NCBI GenBank assembly: GCA_900115795.1
Contig: FOXT01000005.1
Coordinates: 57,015-121,014, forward strand
DNA: 64,000 nt
Direction of reading: 5' to 3'
DNA from: Lachnospiraceae bacterium XBB1006
GTDB taxonomy: Bacteria; Bacillota; Clostridia; Lachnospirales; Lachnospiraceae
Part shown: piece by piece, positions 39,740 to 48,384 of the stretch
Position numbering within the stretch: the first letter of the stretch is position 1
How the letters are laid out: each line of letters begins with the position of its first letter
Program-made: the position numbers and the translations under genes
Notes under the pieces: generated by a model
What the model was told of the DNA's origin: nothing
The model's input: the letters and a program-made list of their open reading frames with translations, nothing else
Database searches by the model: none

Positions 39740-40255
39740 ATGGAAGAGTTATTGCAGGTAGGCGTTTTTTCCAGTACCCACGGGGTGAGAGGTGAGTTTA
39801 AGGTGTTTCCAACCACCGATGATGTGCATCGTTTTTCTGACCTTGATACCGTGATTATGGATACTGGAAAACGAAGTTTTGAGGCCGAAATCGAGCGGGT
39901 GAAATACTTTAAACAGTTTGCAATTTTGAAAATAAAAGGATACGATTCCTTAAACGATATAGAACCACTGAAGGGAAGTACGTTGTGGGTAAGAAGAGAT
40001 CAGGCGGTAGAACTTGAAGAGGATGAATACTTCATTGCAGATTTGATTGGCATGGAGGTATATCTTGAGGACGGAAGCTTTTTTGGAACCTTAAAGGATG
40101 TTATTGAAACCGGCGCCAACGACGTATACGAAGTAATAGATGATAAGAAGAAGACCTGGTATTTGCCGGCAATTGGTGAGTGCATTGTGTCGGTAGATGT
40201 GGAAGCTGCGAAGATGGTAGTTCATTTGATGCCGGGACTGGAGGAATTATCGTGA
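39740..40255 (+). CDS. rimM: ribosome maturation factor RimM
   Basis: A 171-residue factor for 30S head assembly, binding S19. The N-terminal domain starts LQVGVFSSTHGVRGEFKVFP; the C-terminal PRC-barrel has YFIADLIGMEVY and GANDVYEV. Its stop overlaps the trmD GTG start (GTGA), implying translational coupling. Confidence 0.95.
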   Translation: MEELLQVGVFSSTHGVRGEFKVFPTTDDVHRFSDLDTVIMDTGKRSFEAEIERVKYFKQFAILKIKGYDSLNDIEPLKGSTLWVRRDQAVELEEDEYFIADLIGMEVYLEDGSFFGTLKDVIETGANDVYEVIDDKKKTWYLPAIGECIVSVDVEAAKMVVHLMPGLEELS

Positions 40256-40956
40256 CAACGTTTTACATTTTGACGCTATTTCCGGAGATGGTATTGGATG
40301 GATTGCATACCAGTATCATTGGTCGTGCGGTAAAGAATGAACATTTGCGGATTGAAGCGGTGAATATTCGGGATTTTACAACGAATAAACATGGAAAAGT
40401 GGATGATTATCCATACGGAGGCGGTGCAGGTATGGTGATGCAGGCACAGCCGATTTATGACGCGTATCAGTCAATTGTTGCGCGCATCGAAAAACGTCCC
40501 CGTACCATTTATTTAACACCAAAGGGGGAGACTTTTTCACAGACGAAGGCAAGGAAGCTGGCACAAGAAGAGAATATTGTGTTCCTTTGCGGACATTATG
40601 AAGGTGTGGATGAACGGGTTCTGGAAGAGATTGTAACGGATTACGTGTCCATTGGCGATTATGTGTTAACCGGTGGGGAGTTACCGGCGATGGTAATGAT
40701 TGATGCAATTTCTCGTATGGTGCCGGGAGTTTTGAGCAATCAGGAGTCTGGGGAAACGGAAACTTTTCACAATTATTTGTTAGAATATCCTCAGTACTCA
40801 AGACCGGAAGAGTGGATGGGAAGGAAAGTGCCGGAGGTGCTTTTATCCGGACACCACAAGAATATTGAAAAATGGCGTTTGGAACAATCCATTCGGCTGA
40901 CGAAGGAGAATCGCCCGGACTTGTATGAAAAATACAAAGAGCAGGAAGGGGATTAG
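40252..40956 (+). CDS. trmD: tRNA (guanine-N1)-methyltransferase TrmD
   Basis: SAM-dependent enzyme (234 residues) that makes m1G37 in tRNAs, preventing frameshifts. The GTG at 40252 follows GGAGG and overlaps the rimM stop; longer upstream frames lie inside rimM. The SPOUT knot motifs YPYGGGAGMVMQ, LCGHYEGVDERV and IGDYVLTGGELPAMV are all present. Confidence 0.96.
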   Translation: MTTFYILTLFPEMVLDGLHTSIIGRAVKNEHLRIEAVNIRDFTTNKHGKVDDYPYGGGAGMVMQAQPIYDAYQSIVARIEKRPRTIYLTPKGETFSQTKARKLAQEENIVFLCGHYEGVDERVLEEIVTDYVSIGDYVLTGGELPAMVMIDAISRMVPGVLSNQESGETETFHNYLLEYPQYSRPEEWMGRKVPEVLLSGHHKNIEKWRLEQSIRLTKENRPDLYEKYKEQEGD

Positions 40957-40957
40957 T

Positions 40958-42010
40958 ATGGAGGAGAATACGAAACGGATTCTGGTGGTAGACGATGAAC
41001 GGACGAATCTGGTGATGGCAAAGAAGATTTTGCAGGATGATTTTACGCCGATTTTAGTCAATAGTGCAAGACAGTGCCTGGAGTATCTGGAAGGACATCA
41101 GCCGGATTTGATTTTGCTGGATATTAAGATGCCGGATATGGATGGCTTAGAAGTGATGCGCCGACTTCAGGAAAACGAGAATTGGAAACATATCCCGGTG
41201 ATTTTTTTGACGGCGGATTCAAGCCCGGAAACGGAAGCAATGTGTTTTGAAGCAGGCGCAGTGGATTTTTCCGTGAAACCAATTCGACCGGTTGGGATTA
41301 TGCCAAGGATTCGTCGAACCATTGAACTTGGGGAGTACCGCTTACATTTGGAAAAAATGGTTAAGGAGCAGAAGCGACAGATTAACGAGATGAAATATGA
41401 ATTCATTGTCAGCATGTCGAATCTGGTAGATAACCGGGATATTACCACGGGAGAACACATTAAGCGGACGGCAAATGTGGCATGGAGAATTGGAAGGGAG
41501 CTGCTAAGACGCAAGGAATTTGCGGATGTTTTGGACGAGGAATACGTAGAAACGGTTCGTTTGGCGGCACCGATGCATGACATTGGCAAGATTAAGATTT
41601 CGGACACGATTTTGATGAAGCCGGGAAAGCTTACAGACGCGGAATTTGAGAAGATGAAGGAACATACGGTGTTTGGCAAGGAAGTGATCCTTGATACACT
41701 GGGAAACTTAGATGATCAGAAGCTTGTGAAAATTGCCTGTGAGATAGCGGCGTACCATCATGAAAAATACAATGGGACCGGGTATCCGGAGGGATTGTGC
41801 GGAGAGGAAATTCCTCTTTGTGCCCGGATTATGGCGGTGGCAGATGTATACGATGCCTTAAAAGAAAAACGTTGCTATAAAGATGCGTTTCCGTTAGAAG
41901 AGGTTTACGAGATTATGCAGGAGGATGCAGGCAGCCATTTTGACCCGAAGGTGTTAGATGCGTTTATGGCTATACGTGAAGAAGTCGTCCAAAATGAAGA
42001 AAAGAAATAG
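40958..42010 (+). CDS. response regulator with HD-GYP output domain
   Basis: A 350-residue regulator. The receiver (1-122) has Asp55 in LILLDIKMPDMDG and Lys in SVKPI. The HD-GYP phosphodiesterase domain (about 150-345) carries HDIGKIKISD, HHEKYNGTGYPEGL and ADVYDAL. Such proteins hydrolyse cyclic di-GMP and can control motility or adhesion. The ATG at 40958 is two bases after the trmD stop. Its position between trmD and rplS, genes that are usually adjacent, is unusual; no kinase gene lies nearby. Confidence 0.9.
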   Translation: MEENTKRILVVDDERTNLVMAKKILQDDFTPILVNSARQCLEYLEGHQPDLILLDIKMPDMDGLEVMRRLQENENWKHIPVIFLTADSSPETEAMCFEAGAVDFSVKPIRPVGIMPRIRRTIELGEYRLHLEKMVKEQKRQINEMKYEFIVSMSNLVDNRDITTGEHIKRTANVAWRIGRELLRRKEFADVLDEEYVETVRLAAPMHDIGKIKISDTILMKPGKLTDAEFEKMKEHTVFGKEVILDTLGNLDDQKLVKIACEIAAYHHEKYNGTGYPEGLCGEEIPLCARIMAVADVYDALKEKRCYKDAFPLEEVYEIMQEDAGSHFDPKVLDAFMAIREEVVQNEEKK

Positions 42011-42019
42011 AAAAAGTGC

Positions 42020-42124
42020 TTGCAAACCAATGGAAAATATGATATGATGTCTTGGTGTGATTAGAGATGGTCCTCTGTTATCAATAGGGATATTAAGAAC
42101 ATCAAAATAGTAGGAGGTAGCACA
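42020..42124 (+). promoter_or_regulatory. rplS promoter and leader
   Basis: TTGCAA (42020-42025), a 17-base spacer and TATGAT (42043-42048) give rplS its own promoter after the HD-GYP gene. The leader of about 70 bases before AGGAGG could be an L19-type autoregulatory leader, but I could not fold it convincingly. Confidence 0.6.
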
Positions 42125-42472
42125 ATGAACGATATTATCAGAAGTATTGAAGCAGCAGAATTAAAGTCTGACATTGCAGAATTTCATGTAGGTGATACAG
42201 TTAAGGTATCTGCAAAGATTAAGGAAGGAAACCGTGAAAGAATTCAGGTTTTCGAAGGAACTGTTATTAAGAGACAGGGCGGAAGCAACCGTGAAACCTT
42301 TACTGTACGTAAGTTCTCTAACGGTGTAGGCGTTGAGAAGACCTGGCCACTTCATTCTCCATTTGTAGAGAAGATTGAAGTTGTTAGACCTGGTAAAGTA
42401 AGAAGAGCGAAGTTATTCTACTTAAGAGATCGCGTAGGTAAGGCAGCTAAGGTTAAAGAACTTGTGAAATAG
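42125..42472 (+). CDS. rplS: 50S ribosomal protein L19
   Basis: A 115-residue ribosomal protein at the 30S-50S interface. Recognised by [40 protein letters not shown] and the [18 protein letters not shown] end. It is preceded by AGGAGG and its own promoter, and followed by a terminator. Confidence 0.97.
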   Translation: MNDIIRSIEAAELKSDIAEFHVGDTVKVSAKIKEGNRERIQVFEGTVIKRQGGSNRETFTVRKFSNGVGVEKTWPLHSPFVEKIEVVRPGKVRRAKLFYLRDRVGKAAKVKELVK

Positions 42473-42494
42473 TTGAATGAAAGACCAGATAATG

Positions 42495-42528
42495 AGGAAC
42501 AACTGCAGACGTGGTTGTTCCTTTTTAC
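42495..42528 (+). terminator. rho-independent terminator after rplS
   Basis: AGGAACAAC (42495-42503) pairs with GTTGTTCCT (42514-42522), followed by TTTTA. Confidence 0.85.
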
Positions 42529-42558
42529 TTGCCATGACTCCACGTGATATGGTATAGT
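42529..42558 (+). promoter_or_regulatory. promoter of the lepB-rbgA operon
   Basis: TTGCCA (42529-42534), an 18-base spacer and TATAGT (42553-42558), immediately after the rplS terminator. Confidence 0.6.
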
Positions 42559-42591
42559 TAAAGTAGCGTTTTTTGTGAGGAAAAGGATTCT

Positions 42592-43182
42592 ATGCGAAGA
42601 ATGAGACGAGGTGGCGGCTTACAGTTTGGACGCCAGAGAAGAAAAATGAATGTACCGTTGGTGAAAGAGGTGCTGCTTTGGGCATTGGAAGTGCTGATTG
42701 TGCTTGGCATCGCTTTTGTCTTCGTTTATTATATTGGACAATGTACCCGGGTAATTGGCGGCTCCATGTCTCCCACATTGGAAGATGGTGATCGCATTTT
42801 GATGAATCGCTTTGTGTATTTGGTTACCAGCCCGAAGCATAATGATGTGATTGCTTTTTTGCCTAATGGAAATGAGAAGTCCCATTATTACGTGAAGCGT
42901 GTAGTAGGGGTACCCGGGGATACGGTGCAGATTAAGGATGGTGCGTTGTATGTCAATGGGGAGTTGTATGAAGAGGCCATTGATGCTCGCTCCATGGATT
43001 ACGCAGGACTTGCGGAGGATGAAATTAAACTGGGCAAGAATGAGTATTTTGTGTTAGGAGATAATCGTAATAACAGTGAAGACAGCCGCTATGCCAACAT
43101 TGGATTAATTAAGAAGGAGCATATTGTGGGAAAGGGCTGGTTTGAGATTAGCCCGTTGTCGAAATTTGGTTTTATGAAATAG
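42592..43182 (+). CDS. lepB: signal peptidase I (first copy)
   Basis: Membrane serine protease of 196 residues that removes signal peptides. A basic cytoplasmic head and one TM (about 28-48) precede the catalytic Ser58 in GGSMSPTLEDGD and the general base Lys102 in YYVKRVVGVPGD; the later box YFVLGDNRNNSEDSR is intact. A second lepB lies 0.9 kb downstream, across rbgA. The two differ clearly in sequence, so they may have distinct substrates. Confidence 0.95.
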   Translation: MRRMRRGGGLQFGRQRRKMNVPLVKEVLLWALEVLIVLGIAFVFVYYIGQCTRVIGGSMSPTLEDGDRILMNRFVYLVTSPKHNDVIAFLPNGNEKSHYYVKRVVGVPGDTVQIKDGALYVNGELYEEAIDARSMDYAGLAEDEIKLGKNEYFVLGDNRNNSEDSRYANIGLIKKEHIVGKGWFEISPLSKFGFMK

Positions 43183-43196
43183 TAAGGAATTAGGAT

Positions 43197-44057
43197 ATGA
43201 GTGAACAGGTTACGATTAACTGGTATCCGGGTCATATGACGAAGGCGCGTCGTATGATGCAAGAGGATATTAAGTTGATTGATTTGGTAATTGAGTTGAT
43301 TGATGCCAGAGTGCCGCTTAGTAGCCGGAATCCGGATATTGACGATTTGGCGAAGAATAAGTCACGACTGATTTTGCTAAATAAGAGCGATTTGGCAGAT
43401 AAGCGGAAATTAAAGCTTTGGACAGCCTATTTTGAAGAGAAGGGCTTTTTTGTGGTCACGCTTGATGCCCGTAGCCGCGGTGGCATGAAGAGCATACAGA
43501 ATGTGATTATGGAGGCTTGTAAAGAGAAGATTGAGCGAGACAGGAAGCGGGGAATTAAGAATCGTCCGGTACGTGCTATGGTGGTTGGAATTCCGAATGT
43601 GGGAAAGTCTACCTTTATCAATTCTTTTGCAGGCAAGGCGGCAACCAAGACCGGAAATAAGCCGGGTGTGACGAAGGGAAAGCAATGGATTCGTTTGAAT
43701 AAGCAGGTGGAATTGCTTGATACCCCGGGAATTTTGTGGCCGAAGTTCGAGGATCAACAGGTGGGCATGAAGCTTGCTATGATTGGTTCCATTCGGAATG
43801 AAGTGCTGAATGTGGATGAGGTGGCACTTAGCCTTGTTTCGTTTTTGCGTACGCAGTATGCCGGAACACTTACGCAACGGTATCAGGTAGAGGAGACAGG
43901 CGAGAATTATGAGATTTTGATGGCAATTGCAAAGAATCGCAACATTTTGAAAAAAGGCGGCGAGCCGGATTATGATAAGGCGGCAATTTTGATTTTGGAT
44001 GAATTCCGTGACGGCAAGCTTGGTGAGATTACGTTAGAAGAACCGGAGGATAAATAA
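43197..44057 (+). CDS. rbgA: ribosome biogenesis GTPase RbgA (YlqF)
   Basis: A 286-residue circularly permuted GTPase needed for late 50S assembly. G motifs are in permuted order: LNKSDLAD (G4) before GIPNVGKSTFIN (G1) and DTPGILWP (G3). It begins with INWYPGHMTKARRMM, a typical start. The TAA stop shares its last base with the ATG of the second lepB. Confidence 0.96.
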   Translation: MSEQVTINWYPGHMTKARRMMQEDIKLIDLVIELIDARVPLSSRNPDIDDLAKNKSRLILLNKSDLADKRKLKLWTAYFEEKGFFVVTLDARSRGGMKSIQNVIMEACKEKIERDRKRGIKNRPVRAMVVGIPNVGKSTFINSFAGKAATKTGNKPGVTKGKQWIRLNKQVELLDTPGILWPKFEDQQVGMKLAMIGSIRNEVLNVDEVALSLVSFLRTQYAGTLTQRYQVEETGENYEILMAIAKNRNILKKGGEPDYDKAAILILDEFRDGKLGEITLEEPEDK

Positions 44058-44626
44058 TGGAAAACGAAAAGAAGAAGCAGAGCACTGCGAAGGAGATATT
44101 GCATTTTGTACTTTATATTGTAGCGGTATTGTTGGCAACGTATTTGATTGTGCACTACGTAGGACAGCGAACGGTGGTGGTTGGTGAGTCCATGCGTGAG
44201 ACCTTACAGGATGGAGACAATCTGGTGGTCGATAAGATTTCTTATGCACTTCACGATCCCGAACGATTTGATATTATTGTGTTCCCTTATGCATATGGAG
44301 AGGATACCTATTATATTAAACGTATCATTGGATTGCCAGGGGAAACTGTGCAGATTACTGAGAAGGGTACCATCCTGATTAATGGAAGCGAGTTAAAGGA
44401 AAGCTACGGTCGGGAAGTTATGCAGGATCCGGGAATGGCGGCGGAACCGATTATCCTTGGTAAAGATGAGTATTTTGTTTTGGGCGATAATCGAAATGAC
44501 AGTGAAGACAGTCGTTATGAGGATGTAGGATGTATTAAGAAAGAGGACATTATCGGTAGAGCTATTTTGCGCATCTATCCGTTTTCGTCCTTTGGCAAGA
44601 TTAACAATGGAAATGGAACGAATTAG
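44057..44626 (+). CDS. lepB: signal peptidase I (second copy)
   Basis: A 189-residue signal peptidase. The TM is at about 14-33, catalytic Ser45 is in GESMRETLQDGD and Lys88 in YYIKRIIGLPGE; YFVLGDNRNDSEDSR is intact. It is translationally coupled to rbgA (TAATG overlap). Confidence 0.94.
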   Translation: MENEKKKQSTAKEILHFVLYIVAVLLATYLIVHYVGQRTVVVGESMRETLQDGDNLVVDKISYALHDPERFDIIVFPYAYGEDTYYIKRIIGLPGETVQITEKGTILINGSELKESYGREVMQDPGMAAEPIILGKDEYFVLGDNRNDSEDSRYEDVGCIKKEDIIGRAILRIYPFSSFGKINNGNGTN

Positions 44627-44636
44627 GGACAAGCAA

Positions 44637-45410
44637 ATGGAAAAGAAGAGTATTGCCCTGATAAAGGAAGAACTAAAGGCAGCGGGCGATGAGCTGCCTT
44701 TTGTTATAGAAACCTATCAGGATGACGAGCGCAGTGGCGTGCAGGCGCTTTTAACGAAGGCACGCAAGCAGTTGGAAAAATTAGAGGCAGAGAAGGCGCG
44801 AATCGAAAAATTACGTGAATACGAGAATCGTTATGAACAGGAATATGAATATATTTGCGGGATTGACGAGGTGGGGCGCGGACCGTTGGCAGGGCCGGTG
44901 GTGGCTTGTGCGGTTATTTTGCCTAAGGGATGCCGCATGCTTTATATCAACGATTCGAAGCAGCTTTCGGAGAAAAAGCGGGAAGAGCTTTGTGAACAGA
45001 TTAAAGAGGAAGCGGTGGCTATTGGAATCGGCATGGTTGGACCGGGCAGAATTGATGAGATTAATATTTTGCAGGCAACTTATGAAGCAATGCGTCAGGC
45101 TATTGAGAATTTGGAAGTGAAACCCGATATATTATTAAATGATGCCGTTACCATTCCGGGGATATCCATCAAGCAGGTGCCCATTATCAAAGGCGATGCG
45201 AAGAGCATTTCCATTGGCGCAGCCAGTATTGTGGCGAAAGTCACCAGGGATCATTTGATGGAAGAGTATGCGAAAGTAATGCCGGAATACGGTTTTGAGA
45301 GCAATAAGGGATACGGATCGCAGGCTCACATTGCGGCAATTCGAGCATATGGGCTGACGCCGATCCATAGACGGAGTTTTGTAAAAAATCTGCTAGCGGA
45401 AGAGAAGTGA
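44637..45410 (+). CDS. rnhB: ribonuclease HII
   Basis: Cleaves RNA in RNA-DNA hybrids. The 257 residues include an N-terminal helical extension of about 70 residues before the catalytic CGIDEVGRGPLAGPVVA (Asp77-Glu78); the third acidic site is in the PDILLNDAV strand. The long N-terminal region is common in Firmicutes RNase HII. The ATG at 44637 is preferred because AGGGA is spaced eight bases from it. Confidence 0.95.
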   Translation: MEKKSIALIKEELKAAGDELPFVIETYQDDERSGVQALLTKARKQLEKLEAEKARIEKLREYENRYEQEYEYICGIDEVGRGPLAGPVVACAVILPKGCRMLYINDSKQLSEKKREELCEQIKEEAVAIGIGMVGPGRIDEINILQATYEAMRQAIENLEVKPDILLNDAVTIPGISIKQVPIIKGDAKSISIGAASIVAKVTRDHLMEEYAKVMPEYGFESNKGYGSQAHIAAIRAYGLTPIHRRSFVKNLLAEEK

Positions 45411-45417
45411 GGAATAC

Positions 45418-47238
45418 ATGAACATATCCGATATTTTTAACCAGGTCAGTCAACAAATGAATCAACAGCTGATCAAGGCGGCAAACGGTGGAAAAACAGT
45501 GGAGACCCCGCAAACCGTAACAGCGAAGGCGATGGAGGGCCTTTTGGGCATGAAGGAAGGTGAGGTTTTTGAGGGAACCGTTACCAAGATGGATGCGGGA
45601 AAGGTACTCATTAGCCTTGCGAATGGAAGCAGTCTGAGCGCCCGAGTAGAGGAGGGCGTTTCATTGCAGAAAGGCGTAGCAACTTTTTTTCAGGTGAAAA
45701 GCAATGTGGAAGGGCAGATTGCTTTGAAAGCGGTAACGCAGGACATGTTTTCCAATCCGACGTTGGTAAAAGCACTTACTACGGCTTCTTTGCCGGTGAC
45801 ACAGCGCAATTTGGATATGGTACAAAGTATGATGAGCAAGCAGATGCCCATCGATGCAAAAAGTTTGGGGACTATGGCAAGAGTGGCCTTTTCTTTTCCG
45901 AATGCCAGCGTGGATACGCTGACGCAATTAGAAAAGCTGAAGCTCCCCATTAATGAGCAGAATATAGAACAGTTAGAGCATTATCGCCAGGGGGAAGGCA
46001 AGGTGCAGACCCGTCTTGAGCAGGTAATGAAAGCCTTGCCGGCACTGGTGAATGAGGCCGGCGATGCGAAAGCCGCCTTACAGATGAATGAACGGTTGCT
46101 TGCTGTTTTTACGGAGAATGAGGCGGAAGGAAAAACGCAAATGCAATCCACAGAAGGGAAAGAAGATTTTACGGTTGAAAAGCAAGCGGAACAACCTGTG
46201 ATGAGAGAGCGCGCGGCGGTGGAGAATGGCACGACGGAGGAACCGGTTTTGCGGGAACAACCTGAGGTGTCTGCGAAAACTACGCAAGCACAGATGGCGG
46301 ATAAGGCCGATGCCGGAACGCCATCAGAAGTAGAAGTGGCACCAAAGCCGGCACAGGATGTGGAAGCGGCACCGAAACCGGCGACGACAACCAACGTGGC
46401 ACAAGAAGCAGAGATGCCGGAGAAACCGGCGGCTTCGTTAACAAAAGAGGCATCCCTTGAGGGAAAAGAGAATGTGGAGAAACCAATCGAGTATTTGAAA
46501 ACCCTTGAAAAGAGCGAGGGAACAAATCTTGAGAAACTGAGGAATCTAACTCAGTTTTTAAAGGAGCATACAGTCGAACCAAAGGAAATAAAACAATTGT
46601 TTTCTTCGGATACCTATCGAAATCTGCTTGAGCGGGTGTCGGAGGAACAGTGGTTTATGAAGCCGGAGGAGATGGAAGATAAGGAAAAATTAAAGCAGTT
46701 GTACCAGCGGATGGATCGACAGCTTGCGAAGCTGGAAGCGGTGTTAAGTGAGGCTGGAAAGGGCGATAGCACCATGGCGCGTCAGATTACGGATACCCGT
46801 GGGAATTTGAGTTTTATGAACGATGTGCATCAGCTGTATAATTATGTGCAGATTCCGTTGAAAATGGCCAATCAGAATGCCACGGGGGATTTGTATATTT
46901 ACACCAATAAGAAGGCGCTTCGCAATAAGAGTGATGATATTTCAGCCCATTTGCATTTGGATATGGAGCATTTGGGTCCAACGGATGTATTTGTACGTTT
47001 GCGGGGAAAGAATCTGTCTACCAATTTTATGCTGGCCGATGAGAAATCCCTGGATTTGGTGATGGGACATATTGACATTTTAACGAAGCGATTAAATGAT
47101 AAGGGATATGACGTGGATATGACGGTAAAGGACAATGAACAGCAGATGACACAAAAGGAGTTTGTGGAAGAATTGTTGGGACAGGAGGTTGCACCGAAAG
47201 AAGCGGTCAGCCGCTATTCCTTTGATGTGAAGGTGTAA
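45418..47238 (+). CDS. FliK-like flagellar hook-length control domain protein (YlqG-like)
   Basis: A 606-residue protein. The N-terminal region (1-220) is followed by a low-complexity Glu/Ala/Pro/Lys stretch (about 235-350) with repeated APKPA-type words. The C-terminal domain (about 480-590, GDLYIYTNKKALRNK, HLGPTDVFVRLRGKNLST, FMLADEKSLDLVMGHIDIL) resembles the FliK substrate-switch domain. It sits directly before an FlhB C-terminal-like gene, as ylqG-ylqH do in B. subtilis. It is away from any flagellar operon, so a role in secretion switching is only inferred. Confidence 0.65.
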   Translation: MNISDIFNQVSQQMNQQLIKAANGGKTVETPQTVTAKAMEGLLGMKEGEVFEGTVTKMDAGKVLISLANGSSLSARVEEGVSLQKGVATFFQVKSNVEGQIALKAVTQDMFSNPTLVKALTTASLPVTQRNLDMVQSMMSKQMPIDAKSLGTMARVAFSFPNASVDTLTQLEKLKLPINEQNIEQLEHYRQGEGKVQTRLEQVMKALPALVNEAGDAKAALQMNERLLAVFTENEAEGKTQMQSTEGKEDFTVEKQAEQPVMRERAAVENGTTEEPVLREQPEVSAKTTQAQMADKADAGTPSEVEVAPKPAQDVEAAPKPATTTNVAQEAEMPEKPAASLTKEASLEGKENVEKPIEYLKTLEKSEGTNLEKLRNLTQFLKEHTVEPKEIKQLFSSDTYRNLLERVSEEQWFMKPEEMEDKEKLKQLYQRMDRQLAKLEAVLSEAGKGDSTMARQITDTRGNLSFMNDVHQLYNYVQIPLKMANQNATGDLYIYTNKKALRNKSDDISAHLHLDMEHLGPTDVFVRLRGKNLSTNFMLADEKSLDLVMGHIDILTKRLNDKGYDVDMTVKDNEQQMTQKEFVEELLGQEVAPKEAVSRYSFDVKV

Positions 47239-47241
47239 GGT

Positions 47242-47523
47242 ATGCAGGAGAAGCAAAAAAAGAAAACGGCGGTGGCCCTAAGCTACGAAAAGGGCGATGC
47301 GGCACCGAAAATTGTGGCCACCGGAACCGGTGCGGTGGCAGATCGTATTATTGAAAAAGCAAAGGAAGCGGATGTGCCGTTGTATGAGGATAGTAAGCTT
47401 GCGGCTACGTTGTCAAAGCTGGAAATCGGAGAGGCAATTCCGCCGGAGCTGTATGATGTAGTGGCCGAGATTCTTGTTTTCGTCAATGATATGGATCGAA
47501 TGAAAGCAAAACTGGGATTGTAG
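47242..47523 (+). CDS. ylqH: FlhB C-terminal-like protein (YlqH)
   Basis: A 93-residue soluble protein equivalent to the cytoplasmic part of FlhB/EscU exporters without the membrane domain: AVALSYEKGDAAPKIVATG and IIEKAKEADVPLYEDSKLA. The NPTH autocleavage motif is absent. YlqH-type proteins can partly replace the FlhB C terminus. It lies three bases after the FliK-like gene. Confidence 0.85.
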   Translation: MQEKQKKKTAVALSYEKGDAAPKIVATGTGAVADRIIEKAKEADVPLYEDSKLAATLSKLEIGEAIPPELYDVVAEILVFVNDMDRMKAKLGL

Positions 47524-47530
47524 AGGATGT

Positions 47531-47872
47531 ATGAATAAGAGAATAGTGGGAAAAGAGAAGGAGGCCTTGGCAGCAAAGCTTCTTTCTTTGCATGGTTATG
47601 AAGTGATTGCAAGAAATTATCGTTGCCGCAGCGGAGAAGTGGATGTGATTGCGAAGGAGGACGGGTACCTTGTTTTTATTGAGGTGAAGTATCGTAGTAG
47701 CCTGCGTTTTGGCGAGCCACAGCTGGCGGTCAACGGGCACAAGCAGGGAAAAATAAAAGAAGTTGCCCGATGGTATTGTCATGCTGAGGGAATCGATGAC
47801 TATCCGATTCGATATGATGTGGTGGCGATTCTTGGAAAGAAGTATCAGATTATAAAAAATGCGTTTTATTAG
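47531..47872 (+). CDS. yraN: YraN/UPF0102 family protein
   Basis: A 113-residue protein with a restriction-endonuclease-like fold: KEALAAKLLSLHGYEVIARN, then SGEVDVIAKEDGYLVFIEVKYR, which holds the Asp, Glu and Lys of the PD-(D/E)XK site. It is widely conserved beside rnhB; its precise function is not settled. Confidence 0.92.
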   Translation: MNKRIVGKEKEALAAKLLSLHGYEVIARNYRCRSGEVDVIAKEDGYLVFIEVKYRSSLRFGEPQLAVNGHKQGKIKEVARWYCHAEGIDDYPIRYDVVAILGKKYQIIKNAFY

Positions 47873-47880
47873 GAGGAAGT

Positions 47881-48330
47881 ATGAGAGCAGTTGTAACAAG
47901 AGTGAAAGAGGCGTCTGTGGAGATTGACGGTGCAACCGTTGGAGCCATTGAAAAGGGTTTTTTGGTGCTTTTGGGGATTCATGTGGAAGATACGGAGGAA
48001 CAGGCAAATTGGATTGCAGATCGGATTTGCGGGTTGCGGGTGTTTGAAGATGAAGAGGGGAAGATGAATGTAGGACCGTTAGATGCAGGTGCCAGTCTGT
48101 TAATTGTGAGCCAGTTCACGTTGTATGCAGATGCATCGTCCAGACGACCGGGATTTACCAAGGCGGCCAGACCGGATACAGCCATTCCGCTGTATGAACA
48201 TGTGATTGCAGAGTGCAAAAAGCGAGGATTTCAGGTGGAAACAGGAGAATTTGGTGCGGATATGCAGGTGGCAAGCATAAATGATGGACCGGTGACCATT
48301 CTTCTTGATACGGATCATAAGAAAGGCTAA
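47881..48330 (+). CDS. dtd: D-aminoacyl-tRNA deacylase
   Basis: A 149-residue proofreading enzyme that frees tRNAs from D-amino acids and glycine. Both signature parts are present: SQFTLYAD (usual SQxT) and NDGPVTILLD (the GPVT variant of the GP motif). AGGAGG is just before the ATG. It is the last gene of the cluster and is followed by a bidirectional terminator. Confidence 0.95.
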   Translation: MRAVVTRVKEASVEIDGATVGAIEKGFLVLLGIHVEDTEEQANWIADRICGLRVFEDEEGKMNVGPLDAGASLLIVSQFTLYADASSRRPGFTKAARPDTAIPLYEHVIAECKKRGFQVETGEFGADMQVASINDGPVTILLDTDHKKG

Positions 48331-48338
48331 GAATAAAA

Positions 48339-48381
48339 AAGAAAGTCGGTACCGGCGCAAAGCGCATGTACCGACTTTCTT
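48339..48381. terminator. bidirectional terminator
   Basis: AAGAAAGTCGGTAC (48339-48352) and GTACCGACTTTCTT (48368-48381) form a 14-bp stem between the convergent dtd and ABC-F genes. Confidence 0.9.
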
Positions 48382-48384
48382 AAA

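Noticed and set aside
46078-46287. Arg/Leu-rich frame on the minus strand opposite the FliK-like linker
   Set aside because: Product of the Glu/Ala/Pro-rich coding strand read in reverse; no start signals.
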